The notes: a model not told the origin generated them from the letters alone. 39,677 nucleotides of DNA from Effusibacillus lacus (GCF_002335525.1 NZ_BDUF01000009.1:1-39677), one strand, 5' to 3'; shown: positions 7,743 to 14,890, counted from the first letter of the stretch. A program made the numbers and translations.

Positions 7743-8066
7743 ATGAGGACAATTAAATTAGTGGAGCTTGCTAAAACTATAAGAAGCAAAAATGCTGGAA
7801 CTGATAAGATTACATTTGACATTATATTTCGTGAAAAGGAAAACTACGAAATTGTTAAAGCTAGCAAGACCATTACAAGGGAATCTGTTGTTCAATTATT
7901 TGGAATACCGGAGGAAAGAATTTGTGACTTTGTAGAATTTGATCCTGCCTACGCGATCAAATTTACAATATATCGGACTTCTCCAAGTGGAAGTCTTGGA
8001 GAAAGAGACATATTTGGGTGCCAACAGTATCCTCCCTTGTTAGATATTGAAGTCCCCGTTGAATAA
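7743..8066 (+). CDS. DUF4387 domain protein, partner of the AtuA-like protein
   Basis: The protein has 107 residues and matches the DUF4387 family, which occurs either as a small separate protein next to AtuA-like proteins or fused to their C terminus. Typical features are the N-terminal LVELAKTIRSKNAGTDKITF and the C-terminal YRTSPSGSLGERDIFGCQQY. It is cytoplasmic with no membrane segment. The ATG at 7743 has AAAGGTGAG upstream; the frame is open from 7710, overlapping the upstream gene. It starts 16 bases after the AtuA-like stop, so the two are translated from one message and probably form a complex. The unit ends at the hairpin at 8072-8108. The function of DUF4387 is not known. Confidence 0.8.
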   Translation: MRTIKLVELAKTIRSKNAGTDKITFDIIFREKENYEIVKASKTITRESVVQLFGIPEERICDFVEFDPAYAIKFTIYRTSPSGSLGERDIFGCQQYPPLLDIEVPVE

Positions 8067-8071
8067 AACAA

Positions 8072-8108
8072 AACACCCTTGGTCTAGTTTAATGAGATCA
8101 AGGGTGTT
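8072..8108. terminator. Bidirectional terminator
   Basis: AACACCCTTGGTCT (8072-8085) pairs with AGATCAAGGGTGTT (8095-8108) with one G-T wobble and a nine-base loop. It closes the plus-strand AtuA-like unit. On the minus strand it is followed by TTGTTTTATT, so it also ends the small gene at 8139-8348. Confidence 0.8.
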
Positions 8109-8138
8109 ATTAGTACGATAATAACTGTCAGAGAGTTG

Positions 8139-8348
8139 TTATTCTCCGCTTGTAAAGTTTTCAAATGTATCGTCCTTGGTGCTCTGAGTGGGGCCAACCT
8201 GGTACAGTTCGTCATCTCCCGTGGGAGCGTGAAATTCCGGCTGAATGAACCTCGGGTGAATTGGAGCGGGATCCCCAGTCTGAAACTGCCTCATCTGCTC
8301 CTTCAATTCTTCTATGTCCCGTTCCGGTTTACGAATTTGTTCCTCCAT
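8139..8348 (-). CDS. Small hypothetical protein, coiled-coil N terminus
   Basis: I do not recognise this 69-residue protein. The first 25 residues (MEEQIRKPERDIEELKEQMRQF) are a charged helix with heptad spacing, likely a short coiled coil. The rest is acidic and rich in Pro, Thr and Asp and probably unfolded. The ATG at 8348 is chosen because GGAGGG lies seven bases upstream; an ATG two codons earlier would overlap that site. The gene is transcribed away from the cupredoxin-like gene at 8453 and ends at the shared terminator at 8072-8108. It could be a small adaptor or spore-associated protein, but the sequence does not show which. Confidence 0.6.
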   Translation of the reverse strand: MEEQIRKPERDIEELKEQMRQFQTGDPAPIHPRFIQPEFHAPTGDDELYQVGPTQSTKDDTFENFTSGE

Positions 8349-8452
8349 ACGCATCCCTCCATACGGTTAGAATTCACAAAAAGTCCGGTCTTATGTGGTT
8401 GCAAGGGATAGAATTTCCGTACAGGGCCACCGTATAAATGAGGTGATTTTTA

Positions 8453-8821
8453 GTGAAAAATTGTCTAGCTCTGCCCACGGCACTCTTGTTGTTTATCAGT
8501 ACAGCAGGTTTCGCAAATGCGGATCCGCCTGCCCGGAACCTTGAGGCCACTGTACTCCGTCTTGACATATCGGACATCCGCTTTGTCCCCATGACTCTTC
8601 AGGCCCCCTTCGGGAAACCTCTGGTTCTTGAAGTGCGTAATAACGGAAAAGAGGAACATAATCTCGTTATCCCGGATTTGAACATTTACACTTATAACTT
8701 GCGGTCGGGTGAAAGGATCAAACTGCGACTGCAGGTTGACAAGAGGGGAATATTCAGGTTTTATTCGGATGCTCCCGGCTATCCCGAAGCGAATTTGTCG
8801 GGCAGGATCTCGATTCAATAG
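8453..8821 (+). CDS. Secreted cupredoxin-fold protein lacking most copper ligands
   Basis: The protein has 122 residues, starting at a GTG with GAGGTGA upstream. Residues 1-23 form a cleavable signal peptide (hydrophobic ALPTALLLFISTAGF, then ANA), with no lipobox Cys. Residues 35-122 follow the cupredoxin pattern: RFVPMTLQAPFGKPLVLEVR, EEHNLVIPDLNI, GERIKLRL and GIFRFYSDAPGYPEANLSG. In copper-binding relatives the last block reads like FYCxxPGHxxxGM. Here Cys is Ser105, His is Tyr110 and Met is Leu115; only His69 remains. It therefore probably does not hold a type-1 copper and may be a structural or electron-chain accessory protein outside the membrane. No partner gene is adjacent. Confidence 0.75.
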   Translation: MKNCLALPTALLLFISTAGFANADPPARNLEATVLRLDISDIRFVPMTLQAPFGKPLVLEVRNNGKEEHNLVIPDLNIYTYNLRSGERIKLRLQVDKRGIFRFYSDAPGYPEANLSGRISIQ

Positions 8822-9029
8822 AGGGTTGCCATAATGGGTAAATCAGGAAAGGAGTGGATTTCCATTTCGCATCGGTACGGGCCCGAGTTAAAGAATTCGG
8901 AAACCGTTCTGCATGTATGAACGGCTTACGACAAGCGGAAGGGCAAGTATGGCTGAATCGCCGAATTCAATGGATATTTTTATGTTCTGGGAAACGCTGG
9001 ACTCTTCAGTGAAGGAGATGAAAGGCAAG

Positions 9030-9929
9030 ATGAAGTTGGGAATGATCGGTCTGGGCAAAATGGGCTTCAACCTGGTCCTGAATTTGCTCGATCACAAGCA
9101 TACCGTGGTAGCTTATGACGTCAATCCGGAACCTGCCCGCGAACTGTCGGGAAAAGGGGCAATTGCGGCAGGGACAATTGAGGAGCTTGTCAGTCTTCTT
9201 GAACCTCCTCGAATTGTTTGGATAATGGTCCCAGCCGGGTCGATTGTGGAATCGGTCATTGACACCTTGATTCCGCTGTTGTCAGAGGGGGACATTGTTA
9301 TTGAGGGTGGCAACTCCCATTACAAGGAATCCATCGCCCGCGCCGACAGGTTACGGCTGCACGGGATTCACTTTTTTGACGTGGGAACCTCAGGCGGCAT
9401 GGAAGGAGCACGTCGTGGAGCTTGTTTGATGATTGGTGGAGACCAGCGGATATTCACGGAGATTGAGCCGGTTTTTCGTGACATCTCGGTGCAGAAAGGA
9501 TATATGTATGCAGGTGCAAACGGCAGCGGCCACTTCCTGAAAATGGTCCACAACGGCATTGAATACGGTATGATGCAGGCGATCGCCGAAGGGTTCGAAG
9601 TGCTCGACAAAAGCCAATTTGAATTTGATTATGAGAAGGTCGCCCGCGTTTGGGCAAACGGCTCCGTCATTCGCGGCTGGCTGATGGATCTGACCGAACG
9701 GGCGTTTTCCAAGGATCCCAAACTGGAGGAAATTCGAGGTGTTATGCATTCCTCCGGCGAGGGAAAGTGGACGGTGGAAACGGCACTGGAACTGCAGGCC
9801 AATGTTCCGGTGATTGCCCTGTCGCTTTTGATGCGATATCGCTCGCTTGAAGAGGATACATTTCACGGCAAGGTGGTGGCCGCCTTGCGCAACGAATTTG
9901 GCGGTCACGAAGTGGTGCGGAACCAGTAA
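9030..9929 (+). CDS. gnd: 6-phosphogluconate dehydrogenase, decarboxylating, short type
   Basis: The enzyme oxidises and decarboxylates 6-phosphogluconate to ribulose 5-phosphate. At 299 residues it belongs to the short YqeC/GntZ-like class, not the 470-residue Gnd. The N-terminal Rossmann motif is MIGLGKMG (residues 4-11); the substrate-binding GTSGGMEGARRG lies near residue 117 and the catalytic-Lys helix GHFLKMVHNGIEYGMMQA near residue 165. I place the start at 9030, where homologues begin (MKLGMIGLG), with AAAGG just upstream. The frame is open back to 8913, so a 39-residue extension is possible, with other ATGs at 8949 and 8970. No other pentose-phosphate gene is near. Asp33 after the second strand (AYDVNPE) suggests NAD rather than NADP, as in this class. 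Confidence 0.9.
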   Translation: MKLGMIGLGKMGFNLVLNLLDHKHTVVAYDVNPEPARELSGKGAIAAGTIEELVSLLEPPRIVWIMVPAGSIVESVIDTLIPLLSEGDIVIEGGNSHYKESIARADRLRLHGIHFFDVGTSGGMEGARRGACLMIGGDQRIFTEIEPVFRDISVQKGYMYAGANGSGHFLKMVHNGIEYGMMQAIAEGFEVLDKSQFEFDYEKVARVWANGSVIRGWLMDLTERAFSKDPKLEEIRGVMHSSGEGKWTVETALELQANVPVIALSLLMRYRSLEEDTFHGKVVAALRNEFGGHEVVRNQ

Positions 9930-9947
9930 TGATGGTTCCTTTTTTTA
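9919..9947 (+). terminator. Terminator overlapping the gnd stop codon
   Basis: GGAACCA (9919-9925) pairs with TGGTTCC (9933-9939), followed by eight T residues. The stop codon lies in the loop. A weak promoter for the next gene may follow (TTGATA at 9954, 16 bases, TAGCAT at 9976). Confidence 0.8.
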
Positions 9948-10006
9948 TGTTTTTTGATAAATTTTATATACAGAATAGCATTTGACTGGAGAGGAGACAG
10001 TTCACC

Positions 10007-10861
10007 ATGAAGTTCGTAACGTTCCGCACAACCGAAGGACTCAAGGTCGGTGTAAGCACGGAATCGGGTGTTGTACAGGTCGAGGAACCAATCGAAAGTA
10101 TACTTGCAGGAGGCAGTCAAATGCTGCAGACAGTGGCTGCCAAGGTGCAGCAGGTTCTGGAAAGCGGCAATTGCATTCCTTTTAAGGAAGAGGAACTGAT
10201 CCTTGGTCCTTGTGTTCCGAATCCCGGCAAAATCATCTGTGTAGGGCTCAACTACCGGAAACATGCGGAAGAGTCCAACATGCCGATTCCCCAGTTCCCG
10301 ATTCTCTTTAACAAGTTCAATAATTGCCTGGCTGCTCACGGGGAAGAGATTCCTCTGCCGCTTGAATCGGAACAGGTGGACTATGAAGCGGAGTTGGCCA
10401 TTGTCATTGGAAAAACGGCCAAGAGGGTGACCAGGGAAGAGGCGCTTGAATTTGTGTTTGGATATTGCGCCGCCAATGATCTGTCCGCACGCGACCTGCA
10501 GTTTCGCACAAACCAATGGCTGCTCGGAAAATGCTGTGACGGATTTGCTCCGTTAGGCCCCTGTCTGGTGACTGCCGAAGAGGTGGGGAATCCCAATGAT
10601 TTGGGTATCCGTACTTACGTAAACGATGAAATCCGACAAAACTCCAATACAGCGGATATGGTTTTCCACTGTGACGAACTGATCAGTTATATCTCACATT
10701 ACGTTACCCTGGAGCCGGGTGACGTCATCCTGACAGGAACCCCGGAGGGAGTCATTATGGGGTATCCGAAAGACAAACAGGTGTGGCTCAAGGACGGGGA
10801 TGTAGTGACAATTGAAATTGACAGGCTGGGTCGTCTCACCAATCTCATGAGACGGGGATAA
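10007..10861 (+). CDS. Fumarylacetoacetate hydrolase family protein
   Basis: This 284-residue cytosolic enzyme belongs to the FAH superfamily, whose bacterial members hydrolyse, isomerise or decarboxylate oxo-acids from aromatic or sugar-acid breakdown. The N-terminal ~65 residues form the small cap domain. The catalytic domain begins at IICVGLNYRKHAEE (His in the active-site lid), then DYEAELAIVIGK with the metal-binding E-x-E pair near residue 125 and NDLSARDLQ with the metal-binding Asp near residue 160. The C-terminal block is LEPGDVILTGTPEGV. The ATG has GAGGAG ten bases upstream. It seems to be a single-gene unit, so the substrate cannot be told from context. Candidates are 2-hydroxyhepta-2,4-diene-1,7-dioate or acylpyruvates. 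Confidence 0.88.
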   Translation: MKFVTFRTTEGLKVGVSTESGVVQVEEPIESILAGGSQMLQTVAAKVQQVLESGNCIPFKEEELILGPCVPNPGKIICVGLNYRKHAEESNMPIPQFPILFNKFNNCLAAHGEEIPLPLESEQVDYEAELAIVIGKTAKRVTREEALEFVFGYCAANDLSARDLQFRTNQWLLGKCCDGFAPLGPCLVTAEEVGNPNDLGIRTYVNDEIRQNSNTADMVFHCDELISYISHYVTLEPGDVILTGTPEGVIMGYPKDKQVWLKDGDVVTIEIDRLGRLTNLMRRG

Positions 10862-11020
10862 AACATGTTTCGAAATGAAGAAGTTAAATTGCTTGGGGGT
10901 CAGGGGTAATAGGTCTTAAGTACTGTTTTTTGTTTGTTTGCAATTTTCGACAACTTTTTCTCTTGGAACATGATTATAATGATTTGTACGGGGATTCAGG
11001 GGGAAAAGGGGTTGAACCAA

Positions 11021-11209
11021 GTGCATCACAATGTTTTGTTCATGTCGCTCGACATGACCGGTAACGATGTGGAATACAGCCTGCAAAGAATTGACAAAGA
11101 TTTGGACAAGTTGGACAAGAAACTGAATCATCTGGAACAAGACCTGTCACTGTTGATGTTCGAAATTGAGTGCCGGTTGCGATTCCAACATCTGTCCCAG
11201 GCCATTTGA
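11021..11209 (+). CDS. Small coiled-coil protein, unknown function
   Basis: The 62-residue product is not one I recognise. Most of it is a helical heptad pattern: VEYSLQRIDKDLDKLDKKLN then HLEQDLSLLMFEIECRL, with Leu or Ile at a/d positions, so a coiled-coil oligomer is likely. The GTG at 11021 has AAAAGGGG nine bases upstream; an ATG at 11051 would leave 52 residues, and the frame is open back to 10934. A perfect TATAAT lies at 10975-10980 at a suitable distance. A weak GCCC/GGGC hairpin with seven T residues follows at 11245. These flanking signals support a real gene. No homologue-based function can be given. Confidence 0.5.
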   Translation: MHHNVLFMSLDMTGNDVEYSLQRIDKDLDKLDKKLNHLEQDLSLLMFEIECRLRFQHLSQAI

Positions 11210-11244
11210 TTCCGGGTCAAAACAAGAAACAGTATTTTTTATTT

Positions 11245-11268
11245 GCCCGCTAATCAAGGGCTTTTTTT
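11245..11268 (+). terminator. Weak terminator
   Basis: GCCC (11245-11248) and GGGC (11258-11261) can pair, followed by seven T residues. The stem is short, so this is tentative. Confidence 0.35.
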
Positions 11269-11321
11269 CTTGGGCCTGGACAAGTATCATAACAAAATAT
11301 AGCTGTTGAATGGAGGAAATC

Positions 11322-12047
11322 ATGGAGACCGTACACTCTACTCAAACCAAATCGGGAAGGAAGGCTTGGATCGAAGGTGTGGCAAGAGCTCTTCCGGTTG
11401 TGCTTGGTTACATTCCGGTAGGTTTCGCATTCGGGGTACTGAGCCAAAAAGCGGGGATTTCCCTATGGAATGCCCTCCTGATGTCCTTTCTTGTATACGC
11501 GGGCTCCGCACAATTGATTGCAGCCGGATTGATTGGAGCTGGGACTCCGGCCCTGTCGATTGTTCTTACCACTTTCGTCGTAAATCTTCGTCACCTGTTG
11601 ATGTCGGCCGCCCTGTCTCCTTATCTTAAGAAGTGGCGCAAAAGGGAACTGGCCGTTTTTTCCTATCAACTTACCGATGAAACCTTTGCTCTGCATTCCG
11701 TTCAATTTGCCAAAGGGATGCCTGGCAAACCGGAAGTCTTTGCTGTCAATATAACATCCCAGGCATCATGGGTGTTTGGAACTTGGTTGGGTGTTACCGC
11801 GGGCCAATTGATAACGGATGTTAAACCGCTGGCTTTGGACTATGCGTTGCCGGCCATGTTTATTGCACTTTTGCTCCTGCAATTGAGAGACCGTCTCCAG
11901 ATCTATGTGGCCCTGCTTACAGGATTGTTGGCTGTAGGGATGCTGTTGCTGGGATTTGACAGGTGGAATGTGATCATTGCAACCGTTTTGGGGGCAACCA
12001 TAGGGACGGTGGTGGAACTGCGATGGAACAGAAAACGATTTTCCTGA
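11322..12047 (+). CDS. azlC: AzlC-family branched-chain amino acid exporter, large subunit
   Basis: AzlC with AzlD forms a two-component exporter; in Bacillus it gives resistance to 4-azaleucine and exports branched-chain amino acids. The 241-residue protein has the family signature LPVVLGYIPVGFAFGVLSQK near residue 24, then SFLVYAGSAQLIAAGLI and NLRHLLMSAALSPYL near residue 90, with DETFAL after it. About seven membrane segments are seen. The ATG at 11322 has TGGAGG five bases upstream; an ATG at 11310 would overlap that site. azlD overlaps its 3' end by 25 bases in another frame, so the two are coupled. No Lrp-type azlB regulator is next to it, unlike in B. subtilis. Confidence 0.9.
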   Translation: METVHSTQTKSGRKAWIEGVARALPVVLGYIPVGFAFGVLSQKAGISLWNALLMSFLVYAGSAQLIAAGLIGAGTPALSIVLTTFVVNLRHLLMSAALSPYLKKWRKRELAVFSYQLTDETFALHSVQFAKGMPGKPEVFAVNITSQASWVFGTWLGVTAGQLITDVKPLALDYALPAMFIALLLLQLRDRLQIYVALLTGLLAVGMLLLGFDRWNVIIATVLGATIGTVVELRWNRKRFS

Positions 12048-12352
12048 TCATTTTGGGTATGGCACTGGTCACGTATATACCGCGGGTTATGCCGCTTTGG
12101 CTGTTGTCTGCAAAATCGCTGCCACCGGTTGTCACAATCTGGCTGCGCTACGTGCCTGTGGCGGTGCTTGCTGCTATGTTGTTGCCTTCTCTGGTTGTAA
12201 GGGATCAGAGGATCGATCTGGGGTTTGACAATCTTTTCTTATGGGCTGCGATCCCCACGATACTGACTGCCTGGAAGACCAGAAGCTTTTTTGGAACGGT
12301 CGTGGTCGGAATGGGTACCGTTGCCGCTGCCAGGTATCTGTTGAGCATGTAG
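12023..12352 (+). CDS. azlD: AzlD-family branched-chain amino acid exporter, small subunit
   Basis: This 109-residue membrane protein has four hydrophobic segments and is the usual partner of AzlC. Family features are TYIPRVMPLWLLS near residue 14, WLRYVPVAVLAAMLLPSL near residue 40 and the C-terminal GMGTVAAARYL. The ATG at 12023 lies within the 3' end of azlC with GGTGGAA upstream, so translation depends on AzlC being read. The frame is open further upstream inside azlC, but that part is not AzlD-like. It is followed within 40 bases by the broken alcohol dehydrogenase gene. Confidence 0.88.
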   Translation: MEQKTIFLIILGMALVTYIPRVMPLWLLSAKSLPPVVTIWLRYVPVAVLAAMLLPSLVVRDQRIDLGFDNLFLWAAIPTILTAWKTRSFFGTVVVGMGTVAAARYLLSM

Positions 12353-12392
12353 AAAGAGGAATCGATATCTATAATAAACTCAACCCGGATAA

Positions 12393-13340
12393 GAGGGAAA
12401 AACAACGATTTACGGGACGGATTTACATATCCTGGGCGGTGACGTACCGGCGGTAACCGAGGGCCGAACGCTTGGACACGAAGGGGTCGGAATTGTAGAA
12501 GAAGTCGGCCCGGGCGTCAACAATTTCAAACCCGGCGACAGAGTGCTGATTTCTTGTGTCACTTCCTGTGGAAGGTGCGATTCTTGCAAAAAAGCGATGT
12601 ACGCCCATTGTGAAGACGGCGGTTGGATTTTAGGGCACCTGATCGACGGTACCCAGGCGGAATACGTTCGTATCCCTTATGCCGATACGAGCATGTATCA
12701 CATCCCTCAGGGAAGCGATGAGGAAGCACTTGTCATGTTGAGCGACATCTTGCCGACAGGTTTTGAAATCGGAGTGATCAACGGCGGCGTTCAGCCGGGG
12801 GATGTGGTCGCTATTGTCGGGGCCGGTCCGGTCGGGATGTCGGCACTCCTGACAGCACAACTTTATTCGCCGGCGGAGATCATCATGGTCGACCTTGACG
12901 ATAACCGCTTGGAGCAGTCCAAAAAGTTCGGGGCCACCAAGACAGTGAACAGTTCCGAGAGAAATGCGGTTGAGCAAGTGATGGAAGTTACGGATGGAAA
13001 GGGCGTCGATGTAGCGATGGAGGCCGTCGGGTTTCCGATGACCTTCGACATCTGTCAGCAAATCCTCAAGCCCGGCGGACGTCTGGCGAACATCGGTGTA
13101 CACGGCAAGCCTGTCGAACTGCATTTGGAGCAATTGTGGATTCGAAATGTCAAGATCACGACCGGATTGGTTAGCACGAGTACGACACCGATGCTGTTAA
13201 ATACAGTGCAGTCTGGGAAGATCCAACCCAAACAGTTGATCACCCATCGCTTTCCGCTGGATCAGATCATGCAGGCGTACGATGTGTTTCGCAATGCTGC
13301 CAAAGAAAAAGCGATGAAGGTGATTTTATTCAACGATTGA
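12393..13340 (+). pseudogene. Zinc alcohol dehydrogenase, 5'-truncated
   Basis: The frame encodes the bulk of a medium-chain zinc-dependent alcohol dehydrogenase of the TICGTDLH type. An in-frame TAA at 12390-12392 lies directly before the first homologous codons, and no usable start codon with a ribosome site precedes GTG 12543. About 35-40 N-terminal residues are missing. At the site of the first catalytic zinc ligand, the expected TICGTDLHIL reads TIYGTDLHIL (TAC in place of TGC, 12411-12413), so the Cys is lost. The remaining parts look sound: LGHEGVG, the four-Cys structural zinc loop (CVTSCGRC, CKKAMYAHC), the NAD motif VGAGPVGMSA and the C-terminal domain. A protein begun at GTG 12543 would have 265 residues but lack the catalytic domain's start. 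Confidence 0.82.
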
Positions 13341-13354
13341 CCCTTTTGGCGGGC

Positions 13355-13384
13355 AGAGGAACGGCTCAAACCGTTCCTCTTCAA
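13355..13384 (+). terminator. Terminator after the alcohol dehydrogenase remnant
   Basis: AGAGGAACGG (13355-13364) pairs perfectly with CCGTTCCTCT (13371-13380) around a six-base loop. It is followed by TCAAATCG with few T residues. It may work for both strands, as the pseudogene at 13408 runs towards it. Confidence 0.6.
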
Positions 13385-13407
13385 ATCGCTTCCTGATTGC
13401 CTGGAAT

Positions 13408-14318
13408 TCAGATGTGTGTCTCTTTCTGTTTTTGCTTTAACCGTTCTTCAAGTATACGAATCATGAATAAAAAGTGCTCAGCTTCGCGAACAACGTGGTC
13501 AGCCAGTAAAGGATTGATTACGTTTCGAATCCGGCAATTTTTTATTAGTTCAAACCCCGTTTTCTTGAAGTTTCTCAATTCTTCAGTTGTACTTACTTTC
13601 ACTATCTTTATTCATTTTTCCAATTATTGGATATGTCGGTTTCTTACGATAAAGCATTGATTCAACATCTCTGGCCTGGTTTAACAGGGTTTCAAAATCG
13701 TCACCAAATTTTCGTGCGGTAACTACCAAATTTCGCTCAGATTGGTCCAGTAATGAAGCGATGAAACGGGAATGTTCCATCATAATGCGTAGCCAGAAGA
13801 CATTCTCATGGATAATGGCGTCTTGAACAGGCTCGACTATGCCATTGTTAAATTTTTGAAGGCTATTCATAAAATATTCTGCTTCACGAGCAATATGATC
13901 AACAAGGAGAGGAAAATTAAAACCTTGAACTTTACAATTTATTATCAGGATGAGAAGATTTCGTTTGAAATTTCTAAATCCAAACACTAACTGAATACTG
14001 TCTTCATTAAGTTTTCTAACTGCTTCGACTGATTCCTGGGTTTGATACGCCCTTTTTTCCTGTTGCCCAAAATAGTGGAAGAAACGGTCGGTTTGTTGAA
14101 TTAAATCTTTATCATTTCGATTCATACCTTCCCAAGAAACAGTGCATGCTCCTTCATAATACGAAGCCAAAATTTATTTTATTTTCAGTCAGGGAGCGCT
14201 CAATAAACATTTTTTCTGAAAGAGACTCTGATGGGGCCGCAAGTTGTTCTGGTGGCAAAAGCATGGCTCTTGTTCTGTCTTCAGCAAAATGCCCCTGCAT
14301 GTTAGGTTGACTCCACAT
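13408..14318 (-). pseudogene. DUF2935 protein broken by three frameshifts
   Basis: The original gene starts at ATG 14318 with GAGAGGTGA six bases upstream and ends at the TGA at 13408. Frame 1 gives an N-terminal part ending SEKMFIERSLTENK. A shift near 14175 is needed to read FWLRIMKEHALFLGK; a missing base near 14133 then shifts to GMNRNDKDLIQQTDRFFHYF. That frame continues through the second domain (NVFWLRIMMEHSRFI, DHIAREAEYF) until a stop at 13583. A third shift near 13590 is needed for the last part (ELRNFKKTGFELIKNC, ADHVVREAEHFL). The double FWLRIM..EH and DH..REAE motifs are those of DUF2935, a Bacillales family of helical proteins of unknown role with His/Glu pairs that may bind metal. 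No full protein can be made. Confidence 0.8.
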
Positions 14319-14465
14319 TTGGTTTCACCTCTCAATTTGGATAGGCTAATGTATGATATGTGGAGATTGTGGTTTGGTGTATATCCCAGAACACACGTTT
14401 TCAAATCTGCTAAGTCCTGTTCCCCGACTTGAACTCGGCTTGCGTTCCCGAATGCAGATGAACGG

Positions 14466-14600
14466 ATGATCAAGTACGGCATGGTTGGCAGCATGAGCCG
14501 GCAAGGGAACTGCTTTGATTACGCATGTATCGAGTCCTTCCACAAAATACATCGAGTTTTTCTATAACCGACAAAGGATTCACTCGTCGGTTGGACATAG
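14466..14600 (+). pseudogene. IS3-family transposase (OrfB) remnant
   Basis: The stretch encodes KYGMVGSMSRQGNCFDYACIE then SFHK, which is the last catalytic region of IS3-type OrfB transposases (GSMSRKGNCYDNACIESFH). After a deletion and frame change it continues YIEFFYNRQRIHSSVGH, the C-terminal signature. The intervening ~20 residues and everything upstream of about 14466 are lost. It lies between the DUF2935 pseudogene and the fad promoter. Nothing is recognised between 14600 and 14690. Confidence 0.75.
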
Positions 14601-14691
14601 ATTTTAATTATAGAAATCCATGTAGGGCGACTCCGATTTTTGTAGGTATGTTTGTGTCGCCGAACAGGTAAAGGCTTAAAAAGGTTTTGTA

Positions 14692-14720
14692 TTTACTGAA
14701 AACAGGGAGTATGTTATGAT
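14692..14720 (+). promoter_or_regulatory. Sigma-A promoter of the fadNAE operon
   Basis: TTTACT (14692-14697) and TATGAT (14715-14720) are 17 bases apart. The start site would be near 14727, inside the operator at 14722-14739. The leader to fadN is then about 165 bases. Confidence 0.7.
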
Positions 14721-14721
14721 A

Positions 14722-14739
14722 TGAATGACCATTCAGTCA
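14722..14739. promoter_or_regulatory. fadR box: FadR-type (TetR family) operator
   Basis: TGAATGACCATTCAGTCA agrees with the Bacillus FadR consensus TGAATGA-N-TA-N-TCATTCA at all but two fixed positions. It starts one base after the -10 box, so a bound repressor would block transcription; in Bacillus long-chain acyl-CoA releases FadR. The window's own TetR protein (33242-33865) has a similar site before its gene. Confidence 0.75.
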
Positions 14740-14890
14740 AAACTGCTCCTTCCAACCGTTCGGTTGCGGACGGATAGCAGAAACATTGTTTGGCCCATAC
14801 GCGAACCGCCAACTGGGCGGGGTGGATGATTCGCCGTTGGGCGCATTCGTCCCGTTTCCGGGATGGATATATCAAAGAGGAGGTTTGGGG

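Noticed and set aside
8834-8920. 28-codon frame between the cupredoxin-like gene and gnd
   Set aside because: No ribosome site and no recognisable sequence.
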